Shown: piece after piece, positions 31,365 through 38,529 of the stretch
How the letters are laid out: each line of letters starts with the position of its first letter
How positions within the stretch are numbered: the stretch's first letter is position 1
Assembly (NCBI GenBank): GCA_902790635.1
Contig: CADASN010000010.1
Location: forward strand, 1-64,000
Direction of reading: 5' to 3'
Length of the DNA: 64,000 bases
DNA from: an uncultured Bacteroidia bacterium
GTDB taxonomy: Bacteria; Bacteroidota; Bacteroidia; Bacteroidales; UBA932
Position numbers and translations under genes: made by a program
Notes under the pieces: model-generated
What the model was told of the DNA's origin: nothing
The model's database searches: none
Seen by the model: only the letters and a program-made list of their open reading frames with translations

Positions 31365-32729
31365 TTATTGGTTGTTATCGTTGTTGTCTTCGTTGATCTC
31401 CTTGGACCGGACGCGCTCTCCCCAGATGCTGCGGATAGCCTCCTCGGAGGCCTTCGAGTGGCGGTTGATGAAGATGCAGGTGTCCATCCGGGCCTCGCCG
31501 CGCACGATGTCCTCGGCGAGGGCGGCGCAGGACGGCGCGCCGCAGGCAGAGCAGTTGACGCCCGGCAGCGCCTTCTCGATTTTCCGCATGCGGTTGGCCA
31601 TCTTGAAGGCTTCCGCGAAATTGTCGTTGAGCTTGTAGATCGACCGGGGCTTGATCTCGGGGATATCCATCGACTCGGCGATGTACTTGGTGAATTCGGG
31701 ATCGTAGTTGCGGGACTCCGGCTTGCGGGTGCGCTGCAGGCGGTCGAAGAGCCGGGCGCGGTACTCGAGCCGCTTGCGGGCCACGAAGCGGTTGTTGGTG
31801 GCCAGCACGCCGCCCACGCAGCCCTGGTCGCAGATGCGCATCTCCACCAGGCCCGGGGCGTCGACGGCCTCATCCTCGAGTTTCTCAAGGAAATTCAGGA
31901 CATTCTGCAGGCCGTCCACGGCATAGTGGTCGCCCTTGAACAGGGCGGCCTCCCCGCCGGCGAGGGGCCACAGCACGCCGCGCGAAGTGAGGGCGTGGTT
32001 GATGGGCTGGACGTCCTTGTCCGAGTCGTGGAGCAGGAGCTGGACCTTGTTGTAGAGGAAGTCCATGTTGATGACGCCCGTCACGCAGGTCTCCTTGCCG
32101 CTGACCGGGTACTTGACCGCGGCGATCTTGGCGGCGCAGGGCGTGACGTAGAAGACGCCAATCGACTCGCGCCGGGCGCCTTCGTCCATCAGGCGCTTGA
32201 TGATGACGCGCGACGCCAGCTCGAGCGGGGACCGCAGGTGGATGATGTTGTCCACCAGCGAGGGGAAGCGCACCTGGATGAGGCGCGTGACCGCCGGGCA
32301 GTAGGAGGAGATGAAGGTGCGGATCTCGGGATGGTCGTCCATATACTGGTTGTAGAGATCGACCATGTAGTCCACTTCGTGCTCCACCTCGTAGATGTGG
32401 GTGAACCCGAGCTTCTTGAGGCAGGAGTAGATGGCTTTCGTCTTGTATTTCTCCTCGAACTGGCCGATGAAGGTGGTCGGGACGAGGCAGACCCGGTATC
32501 CGTAGTTCTCGATCAGGGCGAAGTCATCCTGCTTGATGTAGATCGCCTTGTGCGGGCAGACCTTCATGCATTCCCCGCAGTCCACGCATTTGTTGCCGTT
32601 GACGACAGCCTTTCCGCCACGGATGCGGATGGCACCCGTCGGGCAGGATCGCATGCAGGTCGTACATCCCTGGCACAGGTAGTCGTTGACCCGGAGCGAG
32701 TGTCTGAAGAAGGGTTCGGAATCAGTCAT
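31365..32729 (-). CDS. Sensory-type [FeFe]-hydrogenase-like protein (HydS-like)
   Basis: This protein of about 454 residues has two N-terminal 4Fe-4S motifs (CQGCTTCMRSCP, CVDCGECMKVCP) and then an H-cluster domain. The canonical TSCCPxW reads SSYCPAV: the cluster-binding Cys remains, but the proton-transfer Cys is Tyr. MPCxxK reads TPCAAK, and the third motif reads RICDQGCVGG, keeping both Cys. So all four H-cluster ligands appear present while the catalytic proton path is lost, as in sensory group C/D enzymes. A C-terminal Fe-S motif (VNCSACGAPSCAALAEDIVRGEA) replaces a PAS domain. It probably senses H2 or redox state. The upstream ATG at 32741 would overlap the preceding gene; 32729 is preferred. 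Confidence 0.82.
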   Translation of the reverse strand: MTDSEPFFRHSLRVNDYLCQGCTTCMRSCPTGAIRIRGGKAVVNGNKCVDCGECMKVCPHKAIYIKQDDFALIENYGYRVCLVPTTFIGQFEEKYKTKAIYSCLKKLGFTHIYEVEHEVDYMVDLYNQYMDDHPEIRTFISSYCPAVTRLIQVRFPSLVDNIIHLRSPLELASRVIIKRLMDEGARRESIGVFYVTPCAAKIAAVKYPVSGKETCVTGVINMDFLYNKVQLLLHDSDKDVQPINHALTSRGVLWPLAGGEAALFKGDHYAVDGLQNVLNFLEKLEDEAVDAPGLVEMRICDQGCVGGVLATNNRFVARKRLEYRARLFDRLQRTRKPESRNYDPEFTKYIAESMDIPEIKPRSIYKLNDNFAEAFKMANRMRKIEKALPGVNCSACGAPSCAALAEDIVRGEARMDTCIFINRHSKASEEAIRSIWGERVRSKEINEDNNDNNQ

Positions 32730-32733
32730 GTGG

Positions 32734-33147
32734 TTATGCAAGATAAACCGTCATGGTGACGGTGGTCCCGACGCCCACTTCGGTGTCGATCTGGAGTTCG
32801 TCGGTGTTCTTTTTGATATTGGGAAGGCCCATGCCGGCGCCGTATCCCATCTCGCGGACCTTGGCGGAGGCGGTGGACCACCCCTCCTGCATGGCCAGGT
32901 CGAGATTGGGAATGCCCGGCCCCTTGTCGGCCACGACCATGACGATCTTGCTGTCGTCGATATCGACGTCGATCGTCCCGCCGTAGGCGTGCGCGATGGC
33001 ATTGATCTCTGCTTCGAAGAGGGCTACCACGGTCCGCTTGATGTTGGCAGGATCCACGCCGAGCTGCTTGAGGGTGCGCTTCACGCTGCTGGAGGCCTGG
33101 CCGGCATCGGTGAAGTTGCCGCGCTCTATTTCGAATGTGTAGTGCAT
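32734..33147 (-). CDS. RsbW-like anti-sigma/serine kinase ATP-binding protein
   Basis: This 137-residue GHKL ATPase of the anti-sigma-factor kinase type has its N box in ALFEAEINAIAHAYGG (about 42-57), a G1 VVADKGPGIPNLDLAMQEGWSTAS and a G2 GYGAGMGLPNIKKNTDEL. The arrangement matches RsbW/SpoIIAB-like switch kinases. No sigma factor or anti-anti-sigma (STAS) gene is visible nearby, so its partner may be the sensory hydrogenase or DRTGG proteins that flank it. It lies 2 bp after DRTGG protein 2 and just before the HydS-like gene. Confidence 0.82.
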   Translation of the reverse strand: MHYTFEIERGNFTDAGQASSSVKRTLKQLGVDPANIKRTVVALFEAEINAIAHAYGGTIDVDIDDSKIVMVVADKGPGIPNLDLAMQEGWSTASAKVREMGYGAGMGLPNIKKNTDELQIDTEVGVGTTVTMTVYLA

Positions 33148-33149
33148 GA

Positions 33150-33494
33150 TCAGTAAAGGGGCTTGATCCCGGCACCATACAGGATGCCGCTGATCTTGAA
33201 GATACTGTATTGGGATTTGATGATGGTGATGACGGCCTCCTTGGCGAGCTTGAGCATCTCTTCGTCAGGCTCCTTGGCACGTCCCAGGATCACGACGCGC
33301 AGGTCGGCCATTTCGGCCGTGCGGAGGGTCTGGTTATTGCACAGTCCGGTGATCAGGACCGTCTCGTCCATCGAGAAGCGGAGCACATCGCTCATCAGGT
33401 CGGAAGCGAAGGCTTTCTCCACCTCGTAGTTGTCGTCGGCGAAAGCACCGGTGATCTGTCCGTCGACGAGTTTTGCAAGTTCCTTGATTTTCAT
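33150..33494 (-). CDS. DRTGG-domain protein 2
   Basis: This 114-residue paralogue of the DRTGG protein at 31027-31356 has KIKELAKLVDGQITGA, then KAFASDLMSDVLRFSMDETVLITGL, LRVVILGRAKEPDEEMLKLAKEAVITIIKSQYSIF and a short C-terminal tail. The common ASDL(L/M)SDV core and the A(K)EE(A/D) helix are shared by both. It is the first regulatory gene after hydC. A 13-bp hairpin lies between the two and may tune expression of the regulatory half relative to the catalytic half. Confidence 0.78.
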   Translation of the reverse strand: MKIKELAKLVDGQITGAFADDNYEVEKAFASDLMSDVLRFSMDETVLITGLCNNQTLRTAEMADLRVVILGRAKEPDEEMLKLAKEAVITIIKSQYSIFKISGILYGAGIKPLY

Positions 33495-33519
33495 TTAAGC
33501 AGATTGGTTTGGTATGAAG

Positions 33520-33555
33520 CACCGGGTCGGCGCTCTCTGGAGCCGACCCGGTGCG
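33520..33555 (-). terminator. Intercistronic hairpin between hydC and the regulatory genes
   Basis: GCACCGGGTCGGC (33520-33532) and GCCGACCCGGTGC (33543-33555) pair perfectly over 13 bp with a 10-nt loop. On the minus strand only GCTTCATACC follows, with no T run. It is more likely a partial terminator or mRNA-stabilising hairpin that sets hydABC above the downstream genes. Confidence 0.6.
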
Positions 33556-33572
33556 GTTAAGACATGGGTTCT

Positions 33573-34058
33573 TTAGTCAGCGTACTCAGCAAGGATTTCC
33601 TTGATGTGTTCGGGAACGAGGCGGCCGTAGGTCTTGCCGTTGATGGTCATGACCGGAGCGAGACCGCAGGCGCCCACGCAGCGCAGGACATCGAGGGAGA
33701 ACTTGCCGTCTTCGGTGACGCCGCCTTCGGAGATCTTGAGCTCGCTCTTCAGGGCATCGAGGATCTTCTCGGCGCCCTTGACGTAGCAGGCCGTGCCGAG
33801 GCAGACGGAGATGGCGTATTTGCCCTTGGGCTTCATCGTGAAGAAGCTGTAGAAGGAGACGACGCCATACACCTTGCCGACCGGGATTCCGAGGCAGTCA
33901 GCCACGACTTGCTGGACTTCCTCGGGCAGATAGCCAAAGTGCTCCTGCGTTTTGTGCAGGATGTTGATCAGTTCACCTGGTTCGTTGTTGAAAGAAGCGC
34001 AGATTTCCTTGATCTTGAGGTAGTTGGCTTCACTGATTTTTATCTGGGGTCCACACAT
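33573..34058 (-). CDS. hydC: Bifurcating [FeFe]-hydrogenase subunit HydC (NuoE-like)
   Basis: This 161-residue thioredoxin-like [2Fe-2S] subunit has an N-terminal helical part LHKTQEHFGYLPEEVQQVVADCLGIPVGKVYGVVSFYSFF, then ligands in VCLGTACYVKGAE (two Cys) and LRCVGACGLAP (two Cys), as in NuoE/HydC. It passes electrons between the flavin subunit HydB and the rest of the complex. It follows hydA by 7 bp on the minus strand. Confidence 0.93.
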   Translation of the reverse strand: MCGPQIKISEANYLKIKEICASFNNEPGELINILHKTQEHFGYLPEEVQQVVADCLGIPVGKVYGVVSFYSFFTMKPKGKYAISVCLGTACYVKGAEKILDALKSELKISEGGVTEDGKFSLDVLRCVGACGLAPVMTINGKTYGRLVPEHIKEILAEYAD

Positions 34059-34065
34059 GGTTCAA

Positions 34066-35841
34066 TTATTTTTCGAGGTCAAACTTGATTTTCTTGTCGA
34101 AGTAAAGCGTGTGAAGCAGGTGATGCGACTTCTCGGAGCAAGGCTTGCCGTAGAACTCCTTGTAGATCGCCTGGACCTCGGGGTTCTCGTGGGACTTGCG
34201 GAGCGGCATCCTGCGGTCGGCCTCGTAGATGGCTGCGTGGCGTGCCCGGATGATGGACGCGTCGCCATGGTGGTAGGGCTGGCCGGCGCCGTCGATGCAG
34301 CCGCCGGGGCAGGCCATGACTTCCACGAAGTGGTACGGGCAGTTGCCGGCCTTGATCTGCTCCATGATGGTGCGGGCGTTCTTGAGTCCGTACACGACGG
34401 CGATCTTCAGGTCGGCGACGCCGGGCACGGGGATCGTGGCCTCGCGGACGCCGTCCAGGCCGCGGACTTCCTCGAAATCGATGCGCGGGAGGGTCTCGCC
34501 GGTCAGGACTTCCACAGCCGTACGGAGGGCAGCCTCCATGACACCGCCCGTGGCGCCGAAGATGACGGCGGCACCGGTCGAGACGCCCAGCGGCGAGTCG
34601 AACTCGGCATCAGGGAGGTTGTTGAAGTCGATGTTGCAGATCTTGATGAGGCGGGCCAGCTCACGCGTGGTGATGGAGTAGTTGACGTCGGGATCGCCGT
34701 TCACGCCGAGTTCCTCGCGCTCGCACTCGTACTTCTTCGCCACGCAAGGCATGACGGAGACGCAGATGAGGTTCTTGCGGGGGACGCCGATCTTGTCGGC
34801 GAAATAGGTCTTCACCGTCGCACCGAACATGCCCTGCGGCGACTTCGCCGTGGAAGGATAGTCGCGGAGCTCCGGATAGAACTTCTCGTAGAAGTTGACC
34901 CAGGCGGGGCAGCAGGAAGTCATGATCGGAATCTTGACATCCTTATCGCCGGCGAGGTAGGCTTTCAGGCGGCCGATGACCTCCGTACCCTCTTCCATGA
35001 TGGTGAGGTCGGCGGACCAGTCGGTGTCGAACACGTAGTCGAATCCGATGGCCTTGAGGGCAGCGGCGATCTTGCCGGTGACGATGCTGCCGGCCGGCAT
35101 GCCGAACTCTTCGCCCAGGGCGACGCGCACAGCGGGAGCCACCTGGACGCAGGTCTTCACATCGGGGTTGGCGATGTCGCGGAGGATCTTGCCGGTGTTG
35201 TCCACCTCCGCCAGGGCGCCGGTGGGGCACACGGCGACGCACTGGCCGCAAAGGACGCAGTTGGTGTCCGTGAGGTTCTTTCCGAAAGCGGTGGAGACCA
35301 CGGCCGGGAAGCCTCTCTCGATGGCGCCGATGGCGCCTACGCTCTGGTACTCGTGGCACACGGACTCGCAGCGGCGGCACATGATGCACTTGTTGGCGTC
35401 ACGGACGATGGACGGGGAGAACTCCTTGGCGTACTGGGACTGACGGCCCTTGAAGGGGATCTCGCGGATGCCCATGTCGGCGGCCAGGGTCTGCAGCTCG
35501 CACTTGCCGCTCTTGGGGCACTGGAGGCAGTCGTTGGGGTGGTCGCTGAGCATGAGTTCGAGGACGGTCCTGCGCGCATTGAGCGCACGGAAAGAATTGG
35601 TCTTGACGACCATGTCCGGCATGCACTCGGTGATGCAGGCCGGCGCGAGGTTCCGGCGTCCCGCTACCTCTACCACGCAGACGCGGCATCCGCCGGGGCG
35701 GTTTTCGAGGGCAAGGCCGTCGAGTTCGAAATGGCAGAGGGTAGGAATCTTGATACCCATCTGCTCGGCAGCTTTCAGAATGGTTGTGCCGCGGGGCACT
35801 TCCACTTCTCTGTTGTCTATGGTCAATTTGATAGTATCCAT
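34066..35841 (-). CDS. hydA: Bifurcating [FeFe]-hydrogenase catalytic subunit HydA
   Basis: This protein of about 591 residues starts with a [2Fe-2S] ferredoxin domain (PTLCHFELDG...GGCRVCVVEV). A His-ligated 4Fe-4S motif follows (HPNDCLQCPKSGKCELQ), then two further 4Fe-4S motifs (CIMCRRCESVCHEYQ, CVLCGQCVAVCP). The H-cluster domain has the three signatures intact: IMTSCCPAW, VMPCVAKKYECERE and EVMACPGGCIDGAGQP. So the active-site Cys set and the proton-transfer Cys are all present. This layout, next to HydB and HydC, is the trimeric group A3 enzyme that couples NADH and ferredoxin to H2. The frame is open 15 codons upstream, but the ATG at 35841 begins the conserved domain. Confidence 0.96.
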   Translation of the reverse strand: MDTIKLTIDNREVEVPRGTTILKAAEQMGIKIPTLCHFELDGLALENRPGGCRVCVVEVAGRRNLAPACITECMPDMVVKTNSFRALNARRTVLELMLSDHPNDCLQCPKSGKCELQTLAADMGIREIPFKGRQSQYAKEFSPSIVRDANKCIMCRRCESVCHEYQSVGAIGAIERGFPAVVSTAFGKNLTDTNCVLCGQCVAVCPTGALAEVDNTGKILRDIANPDVKTCVQVAPAVRVALGEEFGMPAGSIVTGKIAAALKAIGFDYVFDTDWSADLTIMEEGTEVIGRLKAYLAGDKDVKIPIMTSCCPAWVNFYEKFYPELRDYPSTAKSPQGMFGATVKTYFADKIGVPRKNLICVSVMPCVAKKYECEREELGVNGDPDVNYSITTRELARLIKICNIDFNNLPDAEFDSPLGVSTGAAVIFGATGGVMEAALRTAVEVLTGETLPRIDFEEVRGLDGVREATIPVPGVADLKIAVVYGLKNARTIMEQIKAGNCPYHFVEVMACPGGCIDGAGQPYHHGDASIIRARHAAIYEADRRMPLRKSHENPEVQAIYKEFYGKPCSEKSHHLLHTLYFDKKIKFDLEK

Positions 35842-35855
35842 GTATTGTTCCTCCC

Positions 35856-37649
35856 TTATTGAATGCTGATTGCTCCGAATTTGCACTTCTCAACGCAGGT
35901 ACCGCACTTGATGCAGTCCAGCTGGTTGATGACGTGCGGGTTCTTGACGGTGCCGCTGATGGCGCTGACAGGGCAGGCCCTTGCGCAGGCGGTGCAGCCT
36001 TTGCACTTGGCAGGGTCGATGTAGTACTTCTTCAGGGCCTTGCACTGGCCGGCGCGGCACTTCTTGTCCACGACGTGCTCGACATACTCGTCCCAGAAGT
36101 TGCTGATGGTGGAGAGGACCGGGTTCGGGGAGGTCTGGCCCAGGCCGCAGAGCGCGGTGTCCTTGATGACGGCGCTGAGGTTCTTGAGCGCTTCGAGGTC
36201 TTCCATGGTGCCCTTGCCGTCCGTGATCTTGGTGAGGATCTCCAGGAGCCGGCGGTTGCCCACGCGGCACGGGGTGCACTTACCGCAGGACTCGTCCACG
36301 GTGAAGCCCAGGTAGAACTTGGCGATGGCGACCATGCAGTCGTCCTCGTCCATGACGATCATACCGCCGGAACCCATCATGGAGCCGGCAGCCACGAGGC
36401 TGTCGTAGTCGATGGGGGTGTCGAGGTGCTTCTCGGTCAGGCAGCCGCCCGAAGGACCGCCGGTCTGGACGGCCTTGAACTTCTTGCCTCCCTTGATGCC
36501 GCCGCCGATCTCATAGATGATCTCCCGGAGCGTGATGCCCATCGGGACCTCGATGAGGCCGACGTTGTTGATTTTGCCGGCGAGGGCGAAGACCTTGGTA
36601 CCCTTGGACTTCTCGGTGCCGATGCTGGCGAACCAGTCCGCACCCTTGTTGATGATGACGGGGATGTTGGCGTAGGTCTCGACGTTGTTGACGTTGGTCG
36701 GCTTGCCGAGATAGCCGGACTGGGCCGGGAACGGGGGTTTGAAGGTCGGCTCGCCGCGCTTGCCCTCCATGGAGTGGATGAGGGCGGTCTCCTCGCCGCA
36801 GACGAAGGCGCCTGCGCCGTAGCGGAGCTCGATGTCGAAATTGAAGCCGCTGCCGAGGATGTCCTCGCCGAGGAGACCGTACTCGCGGGCCTGCTTGATG
36901 GCGACCTGGAGACGGTGGATGGCGAGCGGATATTCGGCACGGATGTAGATCAGGCCCTTGTCGGCCCCGATGCAGTAGCCGCAGATGGCCATGGCCTCGA
37001 GGATGGAGTGCGGGTCGCCTTCCAGCAGGGAGCGGTCCATGAATGCGCCCGGGTCGCCTTCGTCGGCGTTGCAGACGACGTACTTCTGCTCGCCGGGGCG
37101 GCTCTTGGCGGCGATCTCCCACTTCAGGCCGGTCGGGAAGCCGGCGCCGCCGCGTCCGCGCAGGCCCGACTTCTTGATCTCGGCGACGACCTGCTCGGGC
37201 GTCATCTCGGTGAGGCACTTGCCGAGGGCGGCGTAACCGTCACGGGCGATGGCTTCCTCGATGTTCTCGGGATCGATGAAACCGCAGTTGCGCAGGGCGA
37301 TGCGGAGCTGCTTCTTGTAGAACTCCATGTGCTTGGAGTCGGAAACGCTCTGGTTGGTGTCCGGGGCGACATAGAGGAGACGCTGGACCTTGCGGCCCTT
37401 GATGATGTGCTCCTCGATGATTTCCTTGGCATCGGAGGGTCTTACCCGGGTGTAGAATGTGTTGTCAGGGATGATTTTGACGATGGGACCTTTCTCGCAG
37501 AAACCGAAGCAGCCGGTGACGACCACTTTCGCGAAGTCGGTCAGGTCATGGGCCACGAGTTCCTTGTTGAGTTCATCGACAATCTCATGGCTTTGGGATG
37601 CGGAGCAACCTGTTCCTCCGCATACCAGGATATGCATTTTCACTGCCAT
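35856..37649 (-). CDS. hydB: Bifurcating [FeFe]-hydrogenase flavin subunit HydB (NuoF-like)
   Basis: This 597-residue protein has an N-terminal thioredoxin-like [2Fe-2S] domain (VCGGTGCSAS, GCFGFCEKGP). The NuoF core follows with GLRGRGGAGFPTGLKW and CNADEGDPGAFMDRSLLEGDPH (FMN and NADH sites). GAGAFVCGEETALIHSMEG and ESCGKCTPCRVGNRRLLEIL (N3-type 4Fe-4S) come next, and a C-terminal pair of 4Fe-4S motifs (CKGCTACARACP, CIKCGTCVEKCKFGAI) ends the protein. It is the NADH-handling subunit where bifurcation is thought to occur. It lies 14 bp upstream of hydA. Confidence 0.96.
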   Translation of the reverse strand: MAVKMHILVCGGTGCSASQSHEIVDELNKELVAHDLTDFAKVVVTGCFGFCEKGPIVKIIPDNTFYTRVRPSDAKEIIEEHIIKGRKVQRLLYVAPDTNQSVSDSKHMEFYKKQLRIALRNCGFIDPENIEEAIARDGYAALGKCLTEMTPEQVVAEIKKSGLRGRGGAGFPTGLKWEIAAKSRPGEQKYVVCNADEGDPGAFMDRSLLEGDPHSILEAMAICGYCIGADKGLIYIRAEYPLAIHRLQVAIKQAREYGLLGEDILGSGFNFDIELRYGAGAFVCGEETALIHSMEGKRGEPTFKPPFPAQSGYLGKPTNVNNVETYANIPVIINKGADWFASIGTEKSKGTKVFALAGKINNVGLIEVPMGITLREIIYEIGGGIKGGKKFKAVQTGGPSGGCLTEKHLDTPIDYDSLVAAGSMMGSGGMIVMDEDDCMVAIAKFYLGFTVDESCGKCTPCRVGNRRLLEILTKITDGKGTMEDLEALKNLSAVIKDTALCGLGQTSPNPVLSTISNFWDEYVEHVVDKKCRAGQCKALKKYYIDPAKCKGCTACARACPVSAISGTVKNPHVINQLDCIKCGTCVEKCKFGAISIQ

Positions 37650-37670
37650 AATCGCGTCGCGTGATAGGGG

Positions 37671-38060
37671 TTAGATAGATCTGTAGTTTGCGGGCAGGAT
37701 ACCTTCGATCAGTTCACCGTTCATGATGTACTTCTCGATGATTTCCTTGGCGCGGGGGATCTTGACCTCCCCGAATACGACGGGATCCTTGCCGGGAATG
37801 GTGACCTCCACGGTAGGCTCGGCATAGCTGTAGCCCATGTCGCCCACCTGCATCACGAGCGCCTTGATCTGGCGCTTGTCGAGTTCGGTGATGAGATAGC
37901 TCATGGTTTCCTTTGCACCCGAGGCGATACCGCTGGTGGCCATGCCGACCTTGATTTGAATGATAGCTTCGGCGGAGTCGCTGTTTTCACGCATCGACAT
38001 CTTGCCTTGCATACCCTCTTTCATCTTGCGGAGATCCGCGAGATTCTTGATTTTATTCAT
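37671..38060 (-). CDS. Cysteine-less thioredoxin-like ferredoxin paralogue
   Basis: This 129-residue protein has the fold pattern of the small [2Fe-2S] thioredoxin-like subunits often encoded first in these operons: IIQIKVGMATSGIASGAKETMSYLITELDKRQIKALVMQVGDMGYSYAEPTVEVTIPG. In relatives the first strand carries a Cys and cluster ligands follow; here the whole protein contains no Cys at all, so it cannot bind a cluster. It may act as a structural or regulatory subunit of the HydABC complex. It is the first gene of the minus-strand operon and is followed 21 bp later by hydB. Confidence 0.7.
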   Translation of the reverse strand: MNKIKNLADLRKMKEGMQGKMSMRENSDSAEAIIQIKVGMATSGIASGAKETMSYLITELDKRQIKALVMQVGDMGYSYAEPTVEVTIPGKDPVVFGEVKIPRAKEIIEKYIMNGELIEGILPANYRSI

Positions 38061-38439
38061 GGGTTTCCTCCAATGTTTTGAAATGAATTGATATTGAATT
38101 ATTAGATGTTTTCAGTCATATCTGACTGACGGACAAAGCCTTGCCGGCTTCCTGCCGGAGGCTTTCAAAAGCATCGGATGAAACGAATTTCATGCTGGTG
38201 ATGGTCCGTTAGTGTGTTTAATCCCCGAAATTTACAAAATTCCTTTCAAAAATCCATAAAGACGGCTGGATAAATCGTAAACAAATAAACCCGCCCCTGT
38301 TTTGTTATAAATTGAAAGTATAAATGCGTCTAAAGGCAATGATTGTTAATTAAAGAATGAAAAATCAGCGCACGGAGCTGAATTCTGTTTTGAATATCAA
38401 TAAGTTTTGCAAAAACTTTTTATTAATCAAAAATTTCAC
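38061..38439. other. A+T-rich intergenic region between the hydrogenase and acn operons
   Basis: No gene is seen. Its low G+C contrasts with both neighbours, and short T-rich tracts are frequent. On the minus strand TAAATTTC (38234-38227) is a near-match to a -7 element for the hydrogenase operon, which would give a leader of about 165 nt. That leader contains an imperfect hairpin (GCCTCCGGCAGG with AAGCCGGC) near 38145-38165. On the plus strand it leads into the acn promoter. Confidence 0.5.
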
Positions 38440-38447
38440 TATCTTTG
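38440..38447 (+). promoter_or_regulatory. -7 box TATCTTTG of the acn-icd-gltA operon
   Basis: A perfect TAnnTTTG lies 83 bp upstream of the aconitase ATG. At the -33 position the sequence is TTTTTA, close to the TTTG/TTG consensus at about 19 nt. Confidence 0.65.
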
Positions 38448-38457
38448 TCCGTGTGAG

Positions 38458-38486
38458 CTCCCGGTCCGCCGGGCGGATGACGGGAG
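38458..38486 (+). promoter_or_regulatory. Nested hairpin in the acn 5' leader
   Basis: CTCCCG (38458-38463) pairs with CGGGAG (38481-38486). Inside it TCCGCC (38465-38470) pairs with GGCGGA (38472-38477). It begins a few bases after the expected transcription start. It may stabilise the mRNA or act as a leader control element. Confidence 0.5.
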
Positions 38487-38529
38487 AACACGCAGTTAGT
38501 CAGTAGTGTTTTTTGGTTAGAAGACCAGT

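Noticed and set aside
34024..37664. Long plus-strand open frames opposite hydA and hydB
   Set aside because: The minus-strand genes carry complete hydrogenase and NuoF motifs; the opposite frames are low-complexity shadows.
38061..38529. A riboswitch or origin in the long A+T-rich region ahead of acn
   Set aside because: The only organised structures are a promoter box and a small nested hairpin; no known aptamer core, iterons or DnaA-box cluster could be found by eye.
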